This document shows positions 1 to 9,378 of a stretch of 64,000 nucleotides of DNA, in pieces. The notes under the pieces are model-generated. The model ran no database searches and was not told where the DNA came from. It saw only the letters and a program-made list of their open reading frames with translations. A program made the position numbers and the translations under genes. Location: contig NZ_JASE01000005.1 of the NCBI RefSeq assembly GCF_000622325.1, positions 1 to 64,000 on the forward strand, given 5' to 3'. Each line of letters starts with the position of its first letter. The stretch's first letter is position 1. The DNA comes from Sulfitobacter geojensis (GTDB lineage: Bacteria; Pseudomonadota; Alphaproteobacteria; Rhodobacterales; Rhodobacteraceae).

Positions 1-2331
1 GTCAGGTCGCTCGTGCTCACACCAACCAGGGTTACGCTGTCGTCTGAATCCAGTTGGATAACAACATCAGAGCCAACGTCCGCAGATGCGGCCAATACAG
101 CATTAAAATCAGCAAATCCGAAGGCATGAATGTTCAGCAAATCGCCACTTGAGATGTCGAAATCAACAATCAAGTCATCGCCTGACCCGTCCGCAAATAC
201 GAATTCATCCGCATCAGCACCGCCGATCAAGATATCATTCCCGGCCAGTCCAATGAGCGTATCCTGTCCAATTGATCCGTTCAGAAAGTCCTCAGCGACC
301 GTACCAGTTACCATATCATTGCCCACCAATGCAGCATCTGTACCTTTCTGTACTAAGTCACCGGCGTATCTCATCGTGTCGATATCAGAGTTCCAGATCA
401 CATCACCAAGGATGCCACCGCCTGAAAAATCCGAGAAATCAACAAGCATTGTTGTATAGAGGTCACCGTCGGCTGGGCTCCCAACTAGATTTACAATTCC
501 CGAATAGGTCGCTGTGACATTCCCGCTCATTTCTGCGGATTCGCCTAGAAATTCAAATGTGTAGCCAAAACTGGAACCTGGCGTGGACCCTCCGAGAGGA
601 TCATCATCAAAAGTGATAGTTGTATCGAATACTGAACTGGCAGGCTGCAGATCCATTTCAAGCGATGCCAAATTTTTGGTCACAGTTAATTCATGCTGGC
701 TCCAGCCATAGAACATATTGATGTCCGTACCAGTAGCACCACCGTTGGTGTACGGGTCCAGAGCGTGCCATGTCAGATGTTCGACAGAACCGTCAGCATA
801 GGTTGCAGTGATCAGAGCCCCGTCTAAATCTACGCCACGTGATGAGGTATCGTCCCGAATGCCGTAGATGGTTTCATTTGGATCAGTAGCGAGCCTAACT
901 ACATCAATGGCAGAGCCGACAGGATCTACTGGATCTACGGGATCACTACCGTCTGCATTTTGCCAGACAGCACCTGTCTGCGAGACAACAAGCTCAAGAT
1001 CATTACGGGTGACTTCAATGCCGTTGTCATCTGTGCCGATGACCGACATTTCGTAGATATTATCGCGGTTAAAATCCCAGACGTCATTATAGGACGGCGT
1101 GTACCAGCTCTGATAGCTGACTTGACCAGTTTCAGCGTCCACTTGGAACAACACTGTATCATCGCCAACCAGAGAGTAGACAAGTGAACCAGCAGGGTCG
1201 ACTGGATCAACCGGATCACCACCATCTGCATTTTGCCAGACAGCTCCTGTTTGTGAGACAACAAGCTCAAGATCATTACGGGTGACTTCAATGCCGTTGT
1301 CATCTGTGCCGATGACCGACATTTCGTAGATATTATCGCGGTTAAAATCCCAGACGTCATTATAGGACGGCGTGTACCAGCTCTGATAGCTGACTTGACC
1401 AGTTTCAGCGTCCACTTGGAACAACACTGTATCATCGCCAACCAGAGAGTAGACAAGTGAACCAGCAGGGTCGACTGGATCAACCGGATCACCACCATCT
1501 GCATTTTGCCAGACAGCTCCTGTTTGTGAGACAACAAGCTCAAGATCATTACGGGTGACTTCAATGCCGTTGTCATCTGTGCCGATGACCGACATTTCGT
1601 AGATATTATCGCGGTTAAAATCCCAGACGTCATTATAGGACGGCGTGTACCAGCTCTGATAGCTGACTTGACCAGTTTCAGCGTCCACTTGGAACAACAC
1701 TGTATCATCGCCAACCAGTGAGTAGGTAAGTGAACCAGCAGGGTCGACTGGATCAACCGGATCACCACCATCTGCATTTTGCCAGACAGCTCCTGTTTGT
1801 GAGACAACAAGCTCAAGATCATTACGGGTGACTTCAATGCCGTTGTCATCTGTGCCGATGACCGACATTTCGTAGATATTATCGCGGTTAAAATCCCAGA
1901 CGTCATTATAGGACGGCGTGTACCAGCTCTGATAGCTGACTTGACCAGTTTCAGCGTCCACTTGGAACAACACTGTATCATCGCCAACCAGAGAGTAGAC
2001 AAGTGAACCAGCAGGGTCGACAGGATCAACTGGGTCTATCGGGATCAACCGGGTCAACGGGATCGCTGCCGTCTGCATTTTGCCAGACAGCGCCTGCTTG
2101 CGAGACAACAAGCTCAAGATCAGTACGGGTGACTTCAACACCGTTGTTATCTAAGCCGATGACCGACATTTCATAGACATTATCGCGGTTGAAATCCCAG
2201 ACGTCAGTATAAGATGGCGTGTACCAGCTTTGATAACTGACCTCACCAGTTGTGGTGTCAAATTGGAATAACTCTGTATCTTCGCCGACTAGAGAGTAGA
2301 CAAGTGAATCCAACATGTTGATTCTAGGCAT
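1..2331 (-). pseudogene. RTX adhesin-like protein with tandem cadherin-like repeats, frameshifted, 3' end outside window
   Basis: A large secreted calcium-binding protein is encoded on the minus strand from ATG 2331 (GAGGA eight bases upstream) and runs off the left edge. There is no signal peptide. Five units of about 91 residues follow, each carrying a cadherin-like pattern (YSLVG, F-x-VD-x-x-TG, a DFNRDN patch, then a strand ending in ELVV) and joined by DPVDPVDP linkers. After them comes a unique region, and then RTX-type calcium-binding motifs (GNDILIGGADADEF) near the window edge. That combination is typical of adhesins secreted by a type I system without a leader. Reading from 2331 stops at 2026. 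Removing one base from the GGG at 2041-2043 restores an open frame that I followed to position 1. This is either a real inactivating or phase-variable frameshift or a sequence error; if an error, the gene is intact. Confidence 0.8.
928..2331 (-). repeat. Five tandem 273-bp repeats (four near-identical, one diverged)
   Basis: Units start at 928, 1201, 1474 and 1747, each exactly 273 bp (91 codons); a diverged first unit lies at about 2026-2331. Units 1201-1473 and 1747-2019 look identical by eye, and unit 1474-1746 differs by about three bases near its high-coordinate end. Unit 928-1200 differs mainly in the linker. Synonymous positions are as conserved as the others, so the copies arose or were homogenised recently. 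Confidence 0.95.
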
Positions 2332-2708
2332 GTTTATCCTCGCGAATTAATGGTTAAAAATCTTGTGCGCCCATTTCGGGCTTAGAGCTAGAGAAATAAT
2401 CTGGAAATTCCAAGGTCATTCAATTTATTGCTTATTTACAGAAGTTTAATAGATTATGGTGGGCTTCTTCACTGTTAGGGAAACGGCGATAGTCACGGCC
2501 CATTGCTCTGATTGTCTCCTCAAAGTCGGATTACCACTTTGAGAGCAATGCTCGAGATGACATTGAAAAGAGCAAGTTGTCGGGCATTTGAGGCAGACGG
2601 GATCAGAGACATGCAATTGGGTGCTGGGGAATGGTGCGTCGGCAGGTGGAACTTCACCTCGAATAAGCATTACTCAATACAAACCGTAACTAAAGAAAAA
2701 TTGATTCT
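2332..2708. other. Gene-poor spacer upstream of the RTX gene
   Basis: 377 bp without a convincing gene. Reading frames here have no recognisable protein character. It should hold the promoter of the minus-strand RTX gene. The one clear structure is the nested inverted repeat at 2501-2550, annotated separately. Confidence 0.5.
2501..2550. repeat. Nested inverted repeat, 50 bp
   Basis: Outer arms CATTGCTCT (2501-2509) and AGAGCAATG (2542-2550) enclose inner arms CTCAAAGT (2519-2526) and ACTTTGAG (2536-2543) around a nine-base loop. Both pairs are perfect. It lies between the RTX gene and the recombinase scar, so it may be a recombination site remnant, an operator or an RNA hairpin. The sequence alone does not decide. 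Confidence 0.6.
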
Positions 2709-3166
2709 TTAGGTTGTATTCGAGTTCTTTGAGGAAATTTTGACATTCAAATTTAAAGCAATCCAAATCTTCAGCGCCTTCCTCCGTCGCGCCTCAGCCT
2801 CGCGGCGGTAACGCGTCAATTGCTTTTGCTTATTACGCTGGGCCACTGGACGTTTTGGGCTGGTCCGCAGAAAAATCCGAAGTGCGCCTCTCATGAAGTC
2901 ATCGCTATAATTCTCGATCATCAACTGCAGCGTTTCTGGATCATCTAGGTCAAGCTCTCCATTCTCTGGAGGCATCCACTGCCCTTGCGCCAACGCACGG
3001 TTGGCAATGTCGGCAATATGGGCTTGCTCGACCCGGGTTGCCCGATCTCGCCAGGCTTCTGCCTCAGCCAGGTTCAGTGCCGCTTGACGCTTGGGGTCAA
3101 TGACGAGCGGGTCCGGCTCTATGTCAGGGTCATCAAGGATGATCCGGTACCACGATGTCACATTGA
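2709..3166 (-). pseudogene. Truncated conserved gene of unknown function
   Basis: The minus-strand frame ending at 2709 gives protein-like sequence: an acidic start (ILDDPDIEPDP), an amphipathic helix rich in Ala/Glu/Arg, a patch LDLDDPETLQLMIENY, and a basic Arg/Lys-rich C-terminus. I do not recognise the family. The frame stays open up to 3284, but beyond about 3166 it runs antisense to recombinase codons that are clearly real. The genuine part therefore seems to begin at the junction near 3166, with its 5' end lost. No good start codon or ribosome site lies at the junction. It may be a remnant of a gene broken by the recombination that left the neighbouring integrase fragment. Confidence 0.45.
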
Positions 3167-3982
3167 GCAGATATCGAGATCTTTGAAAAATGGTGCATTG
3201 GGCAAGGTTTGTTGCCATTTCCAGCAAACGTGTCCCATATTTGCCAATTCCTGGAAAGCCAAGCGCCGGGCCGGGCCCCTTCAACTGTGCGTCGGCGCCT
3301 CTATGCTATCCGCAAGGCACATCGGCTTTTGAAATTACCAGACCCAACTTTTGATGAAGACATCAACATCACCTTTCGCCGAATCCGGCGGGCAAAATTC
3401 GGGCGGCCAAAACAGGCAAAGGGATTGACTCGAAAGTACCTCGACGCATTCCTTGAGGTTCAGCCAGATAATCCGTGGGGGCTGCGCAACCGCGCAATGT
3501 TGTCTTTGGGGTATGAGCTTCTGACCCGCAGATCTGAGCTGGTTGCCCTGACCAGCAGAGATCTGAGCCTCAGAGAGGACGGCACCTTAAGTGTGCTGAT
3601 CCGAAGGAGCAAAGCCGATCCATCTGGGCAAGGCCGCGTTGCATTCACCTCGATCAAAACCGCTATAGCAATTCAGAACTGGTTGGATTGGCGCGGTCCA
3701 CACATCACCTATCTGTTTTGCCCCATTTACAATGGCAAGGCTGTGGAGCGAAGTTTGAGTGCAGATACAGTCAAACGTCTTATCAAAACCTCCGCAAAAA
3801 AGGCAGGTCTGAATGCCAAGGAAATTGAAAATTTTAGCGGCCATTCACTCCGTGTGGGCGCGGCGCAAGATTTGCTTTGTGCGGGATATGACGCTGCAGC
3901 AATCATGCGTGCAGGGGGATGGAAGTCGATAAATATCCTGTCGCGCTATCTTGAGATGGCAGAACACAACGTTTGGGCCTGA
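3167..3982 (+). pseudogene. Tyrosine recombinase/integrase, 5'-truncated
   Basis: A phage-type site-specific recombinase. The core-binding domain is recognisable from the first codons after the in-frame TGA at 3164-3166 (ADIEIFEKWC, then STVRRRLYAIRKAH). The catalytic domain follows: a first Arg in ELLTRRSELVAL, the HSLRVGAAQDLL box with His and second Arg, GGWK, and the nucleophile Tyr in ILSRYLEMAE. About 20-30 N-terminal residues expected in this family are missing, and no ATG precedes the conserved start. The only usable start is TTG at 3209, inside the core-binding domain and without a clear ribosome site. The catalytic residues are intact, so activity is not excluded, but a fragment is more likely. 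It faces the truncated minus-strand gene across the junction near 3166. Confidence 0.7.
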
Positions 3983-4176
3983 AGGGGAGCTTATTCTGCA
4001 GCAAACTTGGTTCTAGGTGTTCGAACCTATACAGGTAGTTTTTGCGCGTGACCTCAAATTTCTAGAGGTAAATCGTGATAAATTCTCGGCGCTATCCTAC
4101 TCCACTCGGTGCTCTATCCGTCTTGAAGCGGAACGACCTGCTACCGACGCACTGACTTTAGAACTGGGGACCTAAA

Positions 4177-5421
4177 CTACGACGCAGCCGCCAGCTTGAG
4201 CCATTTTTCTAGATCGGCGTACACTTTCTTAGCCTCATAGTTTTTCTCAAAATATGCGCGACCATTGCGGCCAAATTTAGCTCTATTTTCAGCGGACATA
4301 TCCATCATAGATTCAATCTTAAGTGCCAATTCGCGTGCCGCCTGTGCTGGCGAAGTAATGCCAGCTTGGGCTTCATCAATGATGCGGCTACCTTCGCCAT
4401 TCAATGACGCGATTATGGGTCGACCACATGCCATGTAGCATTGAACTTTGTAAGGCACTGTAAGTCTGAATATCGGGTTGTCTTTCAATCCAACTAGCAT
4501 TGCATCGGCATGGGAAAAAAAATCGGGCATAGCTTCTTCGGGATGGCGACCCAAAAAATAAAATGCGTCCGCGAGGCCCCGATTTTCGAGCATCTGTTGT
4601 ACACGGCCCATATCGCGTCCGGATCCAATGATCACCCAATTTAAATGTTCGCGATGGCGCAACAAATGGGCGGCTTCTATATAGGTGTCAAAATCCTGAC
4701 TTTCTCCAATGTTGCCTGCAAAGACCAAATTGAACCCTGTCTTGGGCATCAGTTTTCCAGCGAACGAATCAGGATCGCGGGGCAGGGGACGATAGCTGTC
4801 AGGGGCGGTATTGGGGAAGACGCGGACTTTTTCCGCGGGCACCCCAAAGCGTTCGATCATGGCGGGGAAGGCGGCGCTTTGCACTAAAACCAGATCTGCG
4901 CGGCGATAGATCCAACCACAGAGCCAAGTCAGCGGTTTAACGATCAGCGGGTTCTTTATCTTGAGCGTATACAGCGCACTTTCAGGCCAAATGTCTTGCA
5001 CCCAATAGACCGCAGGGGTGCCATAGCGCCACTTCAGGATAATGCTGACCAATGCCTGTGACACCGGGGACGGCATAGACACCAGTGATACATCAGGGCG
5101 CGCTTTCGTTTTGCGTAGGGCGGTCCATCCCCCTGTGATCGGGAAAGTTATATAGTTCAACAAAAGGCTGAGGGCACCGGTACCACGGGCCTTTGTCCAG
5201 CTGCGCGAAATGTGCAAGCCATTCCAGTATTGTTCACGGTTTTTGGTATTGGAATAGCCTGGAAAGAAAGCTCCAGCGGGGTAGTTGGGTACACCGGTAA
5301 TGACATGGACATCGTGGTGTGCGGCGTCATGCAGGTGCCGAGTGATATCTGTGTTTGAAAATTGTTCTGGAAAGAAGTACTGGCTGATGAAGGTAATTTT
5401 CATGTTCGGAAGCTGCCCCAT
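4177..5421 (-). CDS. Glycosyltransferase family 4, WbuB-like (probable L-FucNAc transferase)
   Basis: A cytoplasmic GT-B fold transferase adding an amino sugar to the lipid-linked oligosaccharide. It opens with MKITFISQYFFPE and carries the WbuB-type features GNIGES, then PYKVQCYMACGRPI and GEGSRI near the C-terminus. WbuB is known as an L-FucNAc transferase, which matches the capEFG genes in this locus; the donor is inferred. Start choice is uncertain: ATG 5421 has GGAGGA upstream at a long spacing, and ATG 5403 begins exactly at the family's usual N-terminus. The gene is divergent from the reductase at 5458 across about 36 bp, so promoters must overlap the coding starts or lie within them. 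Confidence 0.85.
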   Translation of the reverse strand: MGQLPNMKITFISQYFFPEQFSNTDITRHLHDAAHHDVHVITGVPNYPAGAFFPGYSNTKNREQYWNGLHISRSWTKARGTGALSLLLNYITFPITGGWTALRKTKARPDVSLVSMPSPVSQALVSIILKWRYGTPAVYWVQDIWPESALYTLKIKNPLIVKPLTWLCGWIYRRADLVLVQSAAFPAMIERFGVPAEKVRVFPNTAPDSYRPLPRDPDSFAGKLMPKTGFNLVFAGNIGESQDFDTYIEAAHLLRHREHLNWVIIGSGRDMGRVQQMLENRGLADAFYFLGRHPEEAMPDFFSHADAMLVGLKDNPIFRLTVPYKVQCYMACGRPIIASLNGEGSRIIDEAQAGITSPAQAARELALKIESMMDMSAENRAKFGRNGRAYFEKNYEAKKVYADLEKWLKLAAAS

Positions 5422-5457
5422 AAGCTGGTTTGCTCCTCCATAGAGGGAATTTTAGTA

Positions 5458-6336
5458 ATGGCCAAGATTGCAATCACAGGCGCCTTTGGCTTTATCGGCC
5501 GTGCCTTAACGGACGCGTTGGCACAGACCCATGATGTCGTTGCGCTGTCTCGCTCTGAACAAACTCGTGTAACTGCCACCTGCGTTCTAGTCGACTATGC
5601 CGATCTGGCGCAAATGGCGGCGGCCTTGTCTGATGTCGATATTGTTTTGCATTTGGCAGATGATGCCAACCGCAACAAAGGCAATGCGCAACTCCGACCT
5701 GACACAGCGCAGGTTTTGGCGGACGCTATGACACAAGCCGGTGTGTGCAAATTGGTCTATGCTAGCAGTATATATGCCCGAAAGTATCTCGATGGGGCTG
5801 TCTCTGATTATGGGGCCCATAAGGCAGCGTCCGAACAGGTGTTTTGGGATGCAACAGAACTTCAGATGATTGCGTTGCGCCTGCCGCCCGTATACGGGCC
5901 GGGAGGGGGTGGTGGCTTTGCCCGACTTGCAGGTTTGGTTGACAAAGCGGCCCCTCTGCCTGTCGGGTTCGCAACGGCACCGCGATGCTATATATCGCGC
6001 CGGAATGTGGTTGATTTGATGTCTCACCTCGTCACGCTTTCAGATGAGGACTGGGCCACTGCGGCAGGGCAAGCGTTTGAACCCAGTGACCCCCAACCCA
6101 TCTCGACACGAGATTTGGCAAAGGCGCTTGCGACCGCCATGCGTAAAAAAGCCCGCATTCTGCCTGCGCCTGTTTCTATGCTTCGGCTGTTAGGCAGTGT
6201 GACCGGCAAGGCCAGCTTGATCGAAAGCATTGTGGACCCATTAATCGTGCGGCCCCACCCCAGTGTATCTGACATCTTAGGTTGGCAGCCAATGGAACAA
6301 ATACCAGAAAGCTTGGTGTTTTTAGAAGACGCCTAG
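5458..6336 (+). CDS. NAD-dependent epimerase/reductase (WbpV-like 4-ketoreductase candidate)
   Basis: A short-chain dehydrogenase of the extended type: GAFGFIG nucleotide loop at residues 8-14, a catalytic Ser region (YASSIYA), YxxxK in YGAHK, and RLPPVYGPG. ATG 5458 is chosen because it begins the Rossmann strand and has GAGGG upstream; longer starts run into the divergent gene. Enzymes of this size beside a polyprenyl sugar-phosphate transferase commonly reduce UDP-4-keto-6-deoxy-GlcNAc to UDP-QuiNAc or UDP-FucNAc, the sugar the transferase then loads. That role is inference from context. It is the only plus-strand gene in this block, and its stop overlaps the stop of the convergent transferase gene by four bases (6333-6336). 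Confidence 0.8.
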   Translation: MAKIAITGAFGFIGRALTDALAQTHDVVALSRSEQTRVTATCVLVDYADLAQMAAALSDVDIVLHLADDANRNKGNAQLRPDTAQVLADAMTQAGVCKLVYASSIYARKYLDGAVSDYGAHKAASEQVFWDATELQMIALRLPPVYGPGGGGGFARLAGLVDKAAPLPVGFATAPRCYISRRNVVDLMSHLVTLSDEDWATAAGQAFEPSDPQPISTRDLAKALATAMRKKARILPAPVSMLRLLGSVTGKASLIESIVDPLIVRPHPSVSDILGWQPMEQIPESLVFLEDA

Positions 6337-6890
6337 GCGCCTTTGACCGCATCCCCACGACCCCCGCCAGTACCGGTTTGTAAAATCAGTTTCAGATCCT
6401 CGCAAAAAGTTTGATTTGCAATATAGGCGGCATCGGCAGTGGCCAATTCCACTGGGGTCGACATATCTATGCCAGTCAATTGTGCGGGGCCGGTGATGCC
6501 GGGGCGCACGTCATAAACACCCCGTCTGGCGCGTTCCGCAATCAATTCGGATTGGTTGGGCAAATTGGGCCGGGGACCAACAAAGCTCATGTCGCCCATC
6601 AGAACATTCCAAATCTGCGGCAATTCATCAATCTTGGTTTTGCGCAAAAATGCCCCGATGCGCGTGATCTGTGCCGCAGACACTTCATGGCTCCCCTTAT
6701 GGGCGGTCCCTGCGGCCATGGTGCGCAGTTTGACCAGGGTGAAGGGCCGTTGGTTTTTGCCCACACGGGTCTGAAGGAACAGCGGGTTGCCTGGGCTTTC
6801 CAGCCGAATCGCGATCAGGGCTGGGATACAGAGGAGAAGTGCAGGGATGAGGAAGATAGACAAAACCCGATCAGAAAAGTACTTTATCAT
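6333..6890 (-). CDS. Initiating sugar-phosphate transferase (undecaprenyl-phosphate)
   Basis: A small monotopic phosphoglycosyl transferase that moves a sugar-1-phosphate from a UDP-sugar to undecaprenyl phosphate at the inner face of the cytoplasmic membrane, the first step of repeat-unit assembly. At 185 residues it is the short form, with one N-terminal membrane segment (residues about 8-28) and the catalytic domain. Motifs seen are KLRTM, KIDELPQIWNVLMGDMSFVGPRP (the DE pair) and RPGITGPAQL. ATG 6890 has AAGG nine bases upstream. It is the last gene of the long minus-strand operon, 54 bp after the polymerase. Confidence 0.92.
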   Translation of the reverse strand: MIKYFSDRVLSIFLIPALLLCIPALIAIRLESPGNPLFLQTRVGKNQRPFTLVKLRTMAAGTAHKGSHEVSAAQITRIGAFLRKTKIDELPQIWNVLMGDMSFVGPRPNLPNQSELIAERARRGVYDVRPGITGPAQLTGIDMSTPVELATADAAYIANQTFCEDLKLILQTGTGGGRGDAVKGA

Positions 6891-6944
6891 GTTGCTATAC
6901 CTTGATGACGTAACAGTTATGTCATGCAGTGTTTCTATGTCACG

Positions 6945-8300
6945 TTACTTAATGTGTACTAGGGATTTCGCTATCAGGAAAGCGAAAATCGCAGAATAAA
7001 ACGCTACAAAGAATGTAGAAAAATCACCTCTTACGAAGAGTGGAAAGCAGCCAATAAATACGAGGCTAAGAGCATTAGAAATTGATGTGTTTCGAACTTC
7101 TGTTTGATCAAGAGCCTTACTTGATTGTTTCATGACCCATCCCGTTACAATAGCAAAACTACACACCCCAATTAGGCCATAGTCGAGATAAAAGTCTGCT
7201 ATAGGGGCAATAGCAACATTATTGAAAACATAATTTGCGTGTTCTGCAATCGCTGGCCCAGTCCCTTCATTCTTTGACGCCCAGACAGATCTAGGTACAA
7301 GTATCAAAACTGCGGAAATAACTCTGTTAGCCGGTTCGTAGCCTGCATATTTACTTTCAAATAGATCATTGAACAAAGCCATTGCTGAAAATTCGAGAGT
7401 AAAGAAACTGTTCGCAAGTCTCTCGATGGATATATCAAAGGTCCCATTTCTGAGTGCTGAGGTGATTGGTAATAGTGTTAGAATACTGAAGACGAGAAAG
7501 AAGGAGTTTCGCCAGAGTGTTTTGAAATATCCCATTTGGATATATCCAAGAAAGATAATGAAGGGGCCCAGTAGAGAAATAAAGCGTTGCGTATTGTATG
7601 GGTTTCCCAGCAGCAAACCAATAGCGAGCGCCGAGATTAGTGCTACTGTTGAGGGACGCATTCCATTCGGTGCTTTGTAGAAGATGTGCATGTACAGTAG
7701 CCAATATGGAACTATTTTTATTACATTCTTTACAAATGTGGCACCACTGCCCATACGGTCAATTCCGCCCAGTCTATATCGATCTCTGCCTGTGAAAATT
7801 TCTTGCGGTCCAAATAGAAGGAAGAATATAATAAGCGTAGCCAACGACCCTAAAACTACCGATTTTGAAGACACTTTAGGTGTCTGACGTATTTGTGGAA
7901 AACGAATAGATTTTTTCAATACAAAGGTCACATTCAGATAATAGAATGAAAAATTAGACAAGATTATGAATAAGCTTATCAATAAAAATGTTGCGCCGTG
8001 AATATCGTAGATAATATGGCCTGAAAAAGTGGTTATGAATGTGAAATTCAGTAATGTTTGTATATAAAAAGGAAAAATGAACAGAACTAACATAACCGAG
8101 TTGAAAAACACGAGAGCTGAACTCGCGGTCTTCATTGCGACTATGATCGATAGTCCGCTGATTGTCATGAGAAGATTTATTCTTATTGATGCTGTACTTT
8201 GAACCAATATGGATGGCGCAAAAACAATCAGAGCAACCAAAAAAACCGATACGGCAAAGTTTAGATTTTTTGAGCGTCTTATGATCACTGATCTACTCAA
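6945..8300 (-). CDS. Polysaccharide polymerase, Wzy-like membrane protein
   Basis: A polytopic inner-membrane protein with about ten or more hydrophobic segments and long periplasmic loops. Together with the flippase this fits the Wzy polymerase that joins lipid-linked repeat units. Wzy proteins have almost no sequence motifs, so the call rests on topology and position. Coding sequence is AT-rich compared with flanking genes, usual for Wzy/Wzx and suggesting transfer. The start is uncertain: TTG 8300 overlaps the upstream glycosyltransferase stop by eight bases, and GTG 8288 is an alternative; neither has a strong ribosome site. Confidence 0.75.
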   Translation of the reverse strand: MSRSVIIRRSKNLNFAVSVFLVALIVFAPSILVQSTASIRINLLMTISGLSIIVAMKTASSALVFFNSVMLVLFIFPFYIQTLLNFTFITTFSGHIIYDIHGATFLLISLFIILSNFSFYYLNVTFVLKKSIRFPQIRQTPKVSSKSVVLGSLATLIIFFLLFGPQEIFTGRDRYRLGGIDRMGSGATFVKNVIKIVPYWLLYMHIFYKAPNGMRPSTVALISALAIGLLLGNPYNTQRFISLLGPFIIFLGYIQMGYFKTLWRNSFFLVFSILTLLPITSALRNGTFDISIERLANSFFTLEFSAMALFNDLFESKYAGYEPANRVISAVLILVPRSVWASKNEGTGPAIAEHANYVFNNVAIAPIADFYLDYGLIGVCSFAIVTGWVMKQSSKALDQTEVRNTSISNALSLVFIGCFPLFVRGDFSTFFVAFYSAIFAFLIAKSLVHIK

Positions 8301-9378
8301 TCTCGGTTAGAACGCTATTGAGCTGATCCACGACATTTTTTAGACTATACTGCCCAGCAGTGTCCCGTGCTCGGTTTGCCATTTCTTCACGCAGTTGTTT
8401 ATCTTCGATTAGCGTTGTTAGGTTTTTGCGCAATCTTACTTCATCACTTGTTGGTATAACATAGCCAGCCCGGGTGTCCCGTACTAACTCATATGATGAT
8501 ATTACCCCTTCAGTTGTTATTACGGGCAGTCCAGCAGCCATTGCCTCCAATACTACCATGCCCCAACCATCATGCTCACTTGGCAGTACAAATATGTCGC
8601 TTAAATTGTACACGTCTACCTGTTCTTTAGGGTTTAAATATCCATGGAAAATCACTTGGGCTTCGATCTCTGCAGGGATTTTTTTTCTTAGTGCGTCTCT
8701 TAAAGGACCATCTCCAATAAGATGCAAAGTTAGAGATTGGTTGTTTTCTGCCAACGCCCTAAATGCGTCTATCAGTATATCAACGCGCTTCAAAGGTAAA
8801 AGACGTGCAGTACACACGATGCCGATGCCATCTTTATCAGTTTTGGGATGCACTTGCGTATATACTGATAAGTCGCGTGCGTAGGGAATGGAAATCATCC
8901 TACTGCGTGGTACGCCCCAATCATGGAAGCTTTCTAACCCAGCCTTACCTACGGGTAGTATTTTATGGGCGCGCATAACGCACTGAATGACAATCTTTTT
9001 TGCTGCATTCTTGAACCAGCTATCGGCGTTCGATTTTTTTAATCGCTCGGCCCAAAAAAACCACGGTATGGCTGAGAAAAACGCCAGCCCGACCAAGGCG
9101 ATCAGTCTATATGCATCAGTATATCCCTGTAGGATCACAAAGTCGCTATTTTGCCTTTTCAGAGATAAAAATACCGATCGGATGTTTGCAGAATAACTTG
9201 CCCCCGCTGCCAAAAAAGTTGTTTTGTACCCTTTCGTACTGATGGAGTCTTTCCATTTAGGGTTTTCGCGCTGAATATAAATTACATGCACATCTAAGTC
9301 TGATCTCGCATTCAGTGTCCGGTATATTTCCGTTGTGTTTGGACTGGGAGCATTTGCTATGAAGGTGATAGTTTTCAT
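8293..9378 (-). CDS. Glycosyltransferase family 4
   Basis: A retaining GT-B glycosyltransferase acting on the lipid-linked repeat unit in the cytoplasm. The C-terminal nucleotide-sugar domain is clear: TARLLPLKRVD, HLIGDGPLRDAL, and the E-x7-E motif in PSEHDGWGMVVLEAMAAGLPVI. Donor and acceptor sugars cannot be read from the sequence. ATG 9378 overlaps the stop of the upstream acyltransferase (ATGA), so the two are translationally coupled. It is AT-rich like the polymerase and flippase. Confidence 0.9.
   Translation of the reverse strand: MKTITFIANAPSPNTTEIYRTLNARSDLDVHVIYIQRENPKWKDSISTKGYKTTFLAAGASYSANIRSVFLSLKRQNSDFVILQGYTDAYRLIALVGLAFFSAIPWFFWAERLKKSNADSWFKNAAKKIVIQCVMRAHKILPVGKAGLESFHDWGVPRSRMISIPYARDLSVYTQVHPKTDKDGIGIVCTARLLPLKRVDILIDAFRALAENNQSLTLHLIGDGPLRDALRKKIPAEIEAQVIFHGYLNPKEQVDVYNLSDIFVLPSEHDGWGMVVLEAMAAGLPVITTEGVISSYELVRDTRAGYVIPTSDEVRLRKNLTTLIEDKQLREEMANRARDTAGQYSLKNVVDQLNSVLTEIE

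Noticed and set aside
935..2029. A 364-codon minus-strand reading frame through the tandem repeats
   Set aside because: It is an out-of-frame reading of the same repeats; the other frame gives cadherin-like sequence, DPVDP linkers and continues into RTX motifs.
928..2331. Regular repeats as a possible CRISPR array
   Set aside because: Units are 273 bp, protein-coding, and have no spacer/repeat alternation.
2446..2712. Two short opposite-strand frames in the spacer
   Set aside because: No protein-like composition or ribosome sites, and they overlap the inverted repeat.
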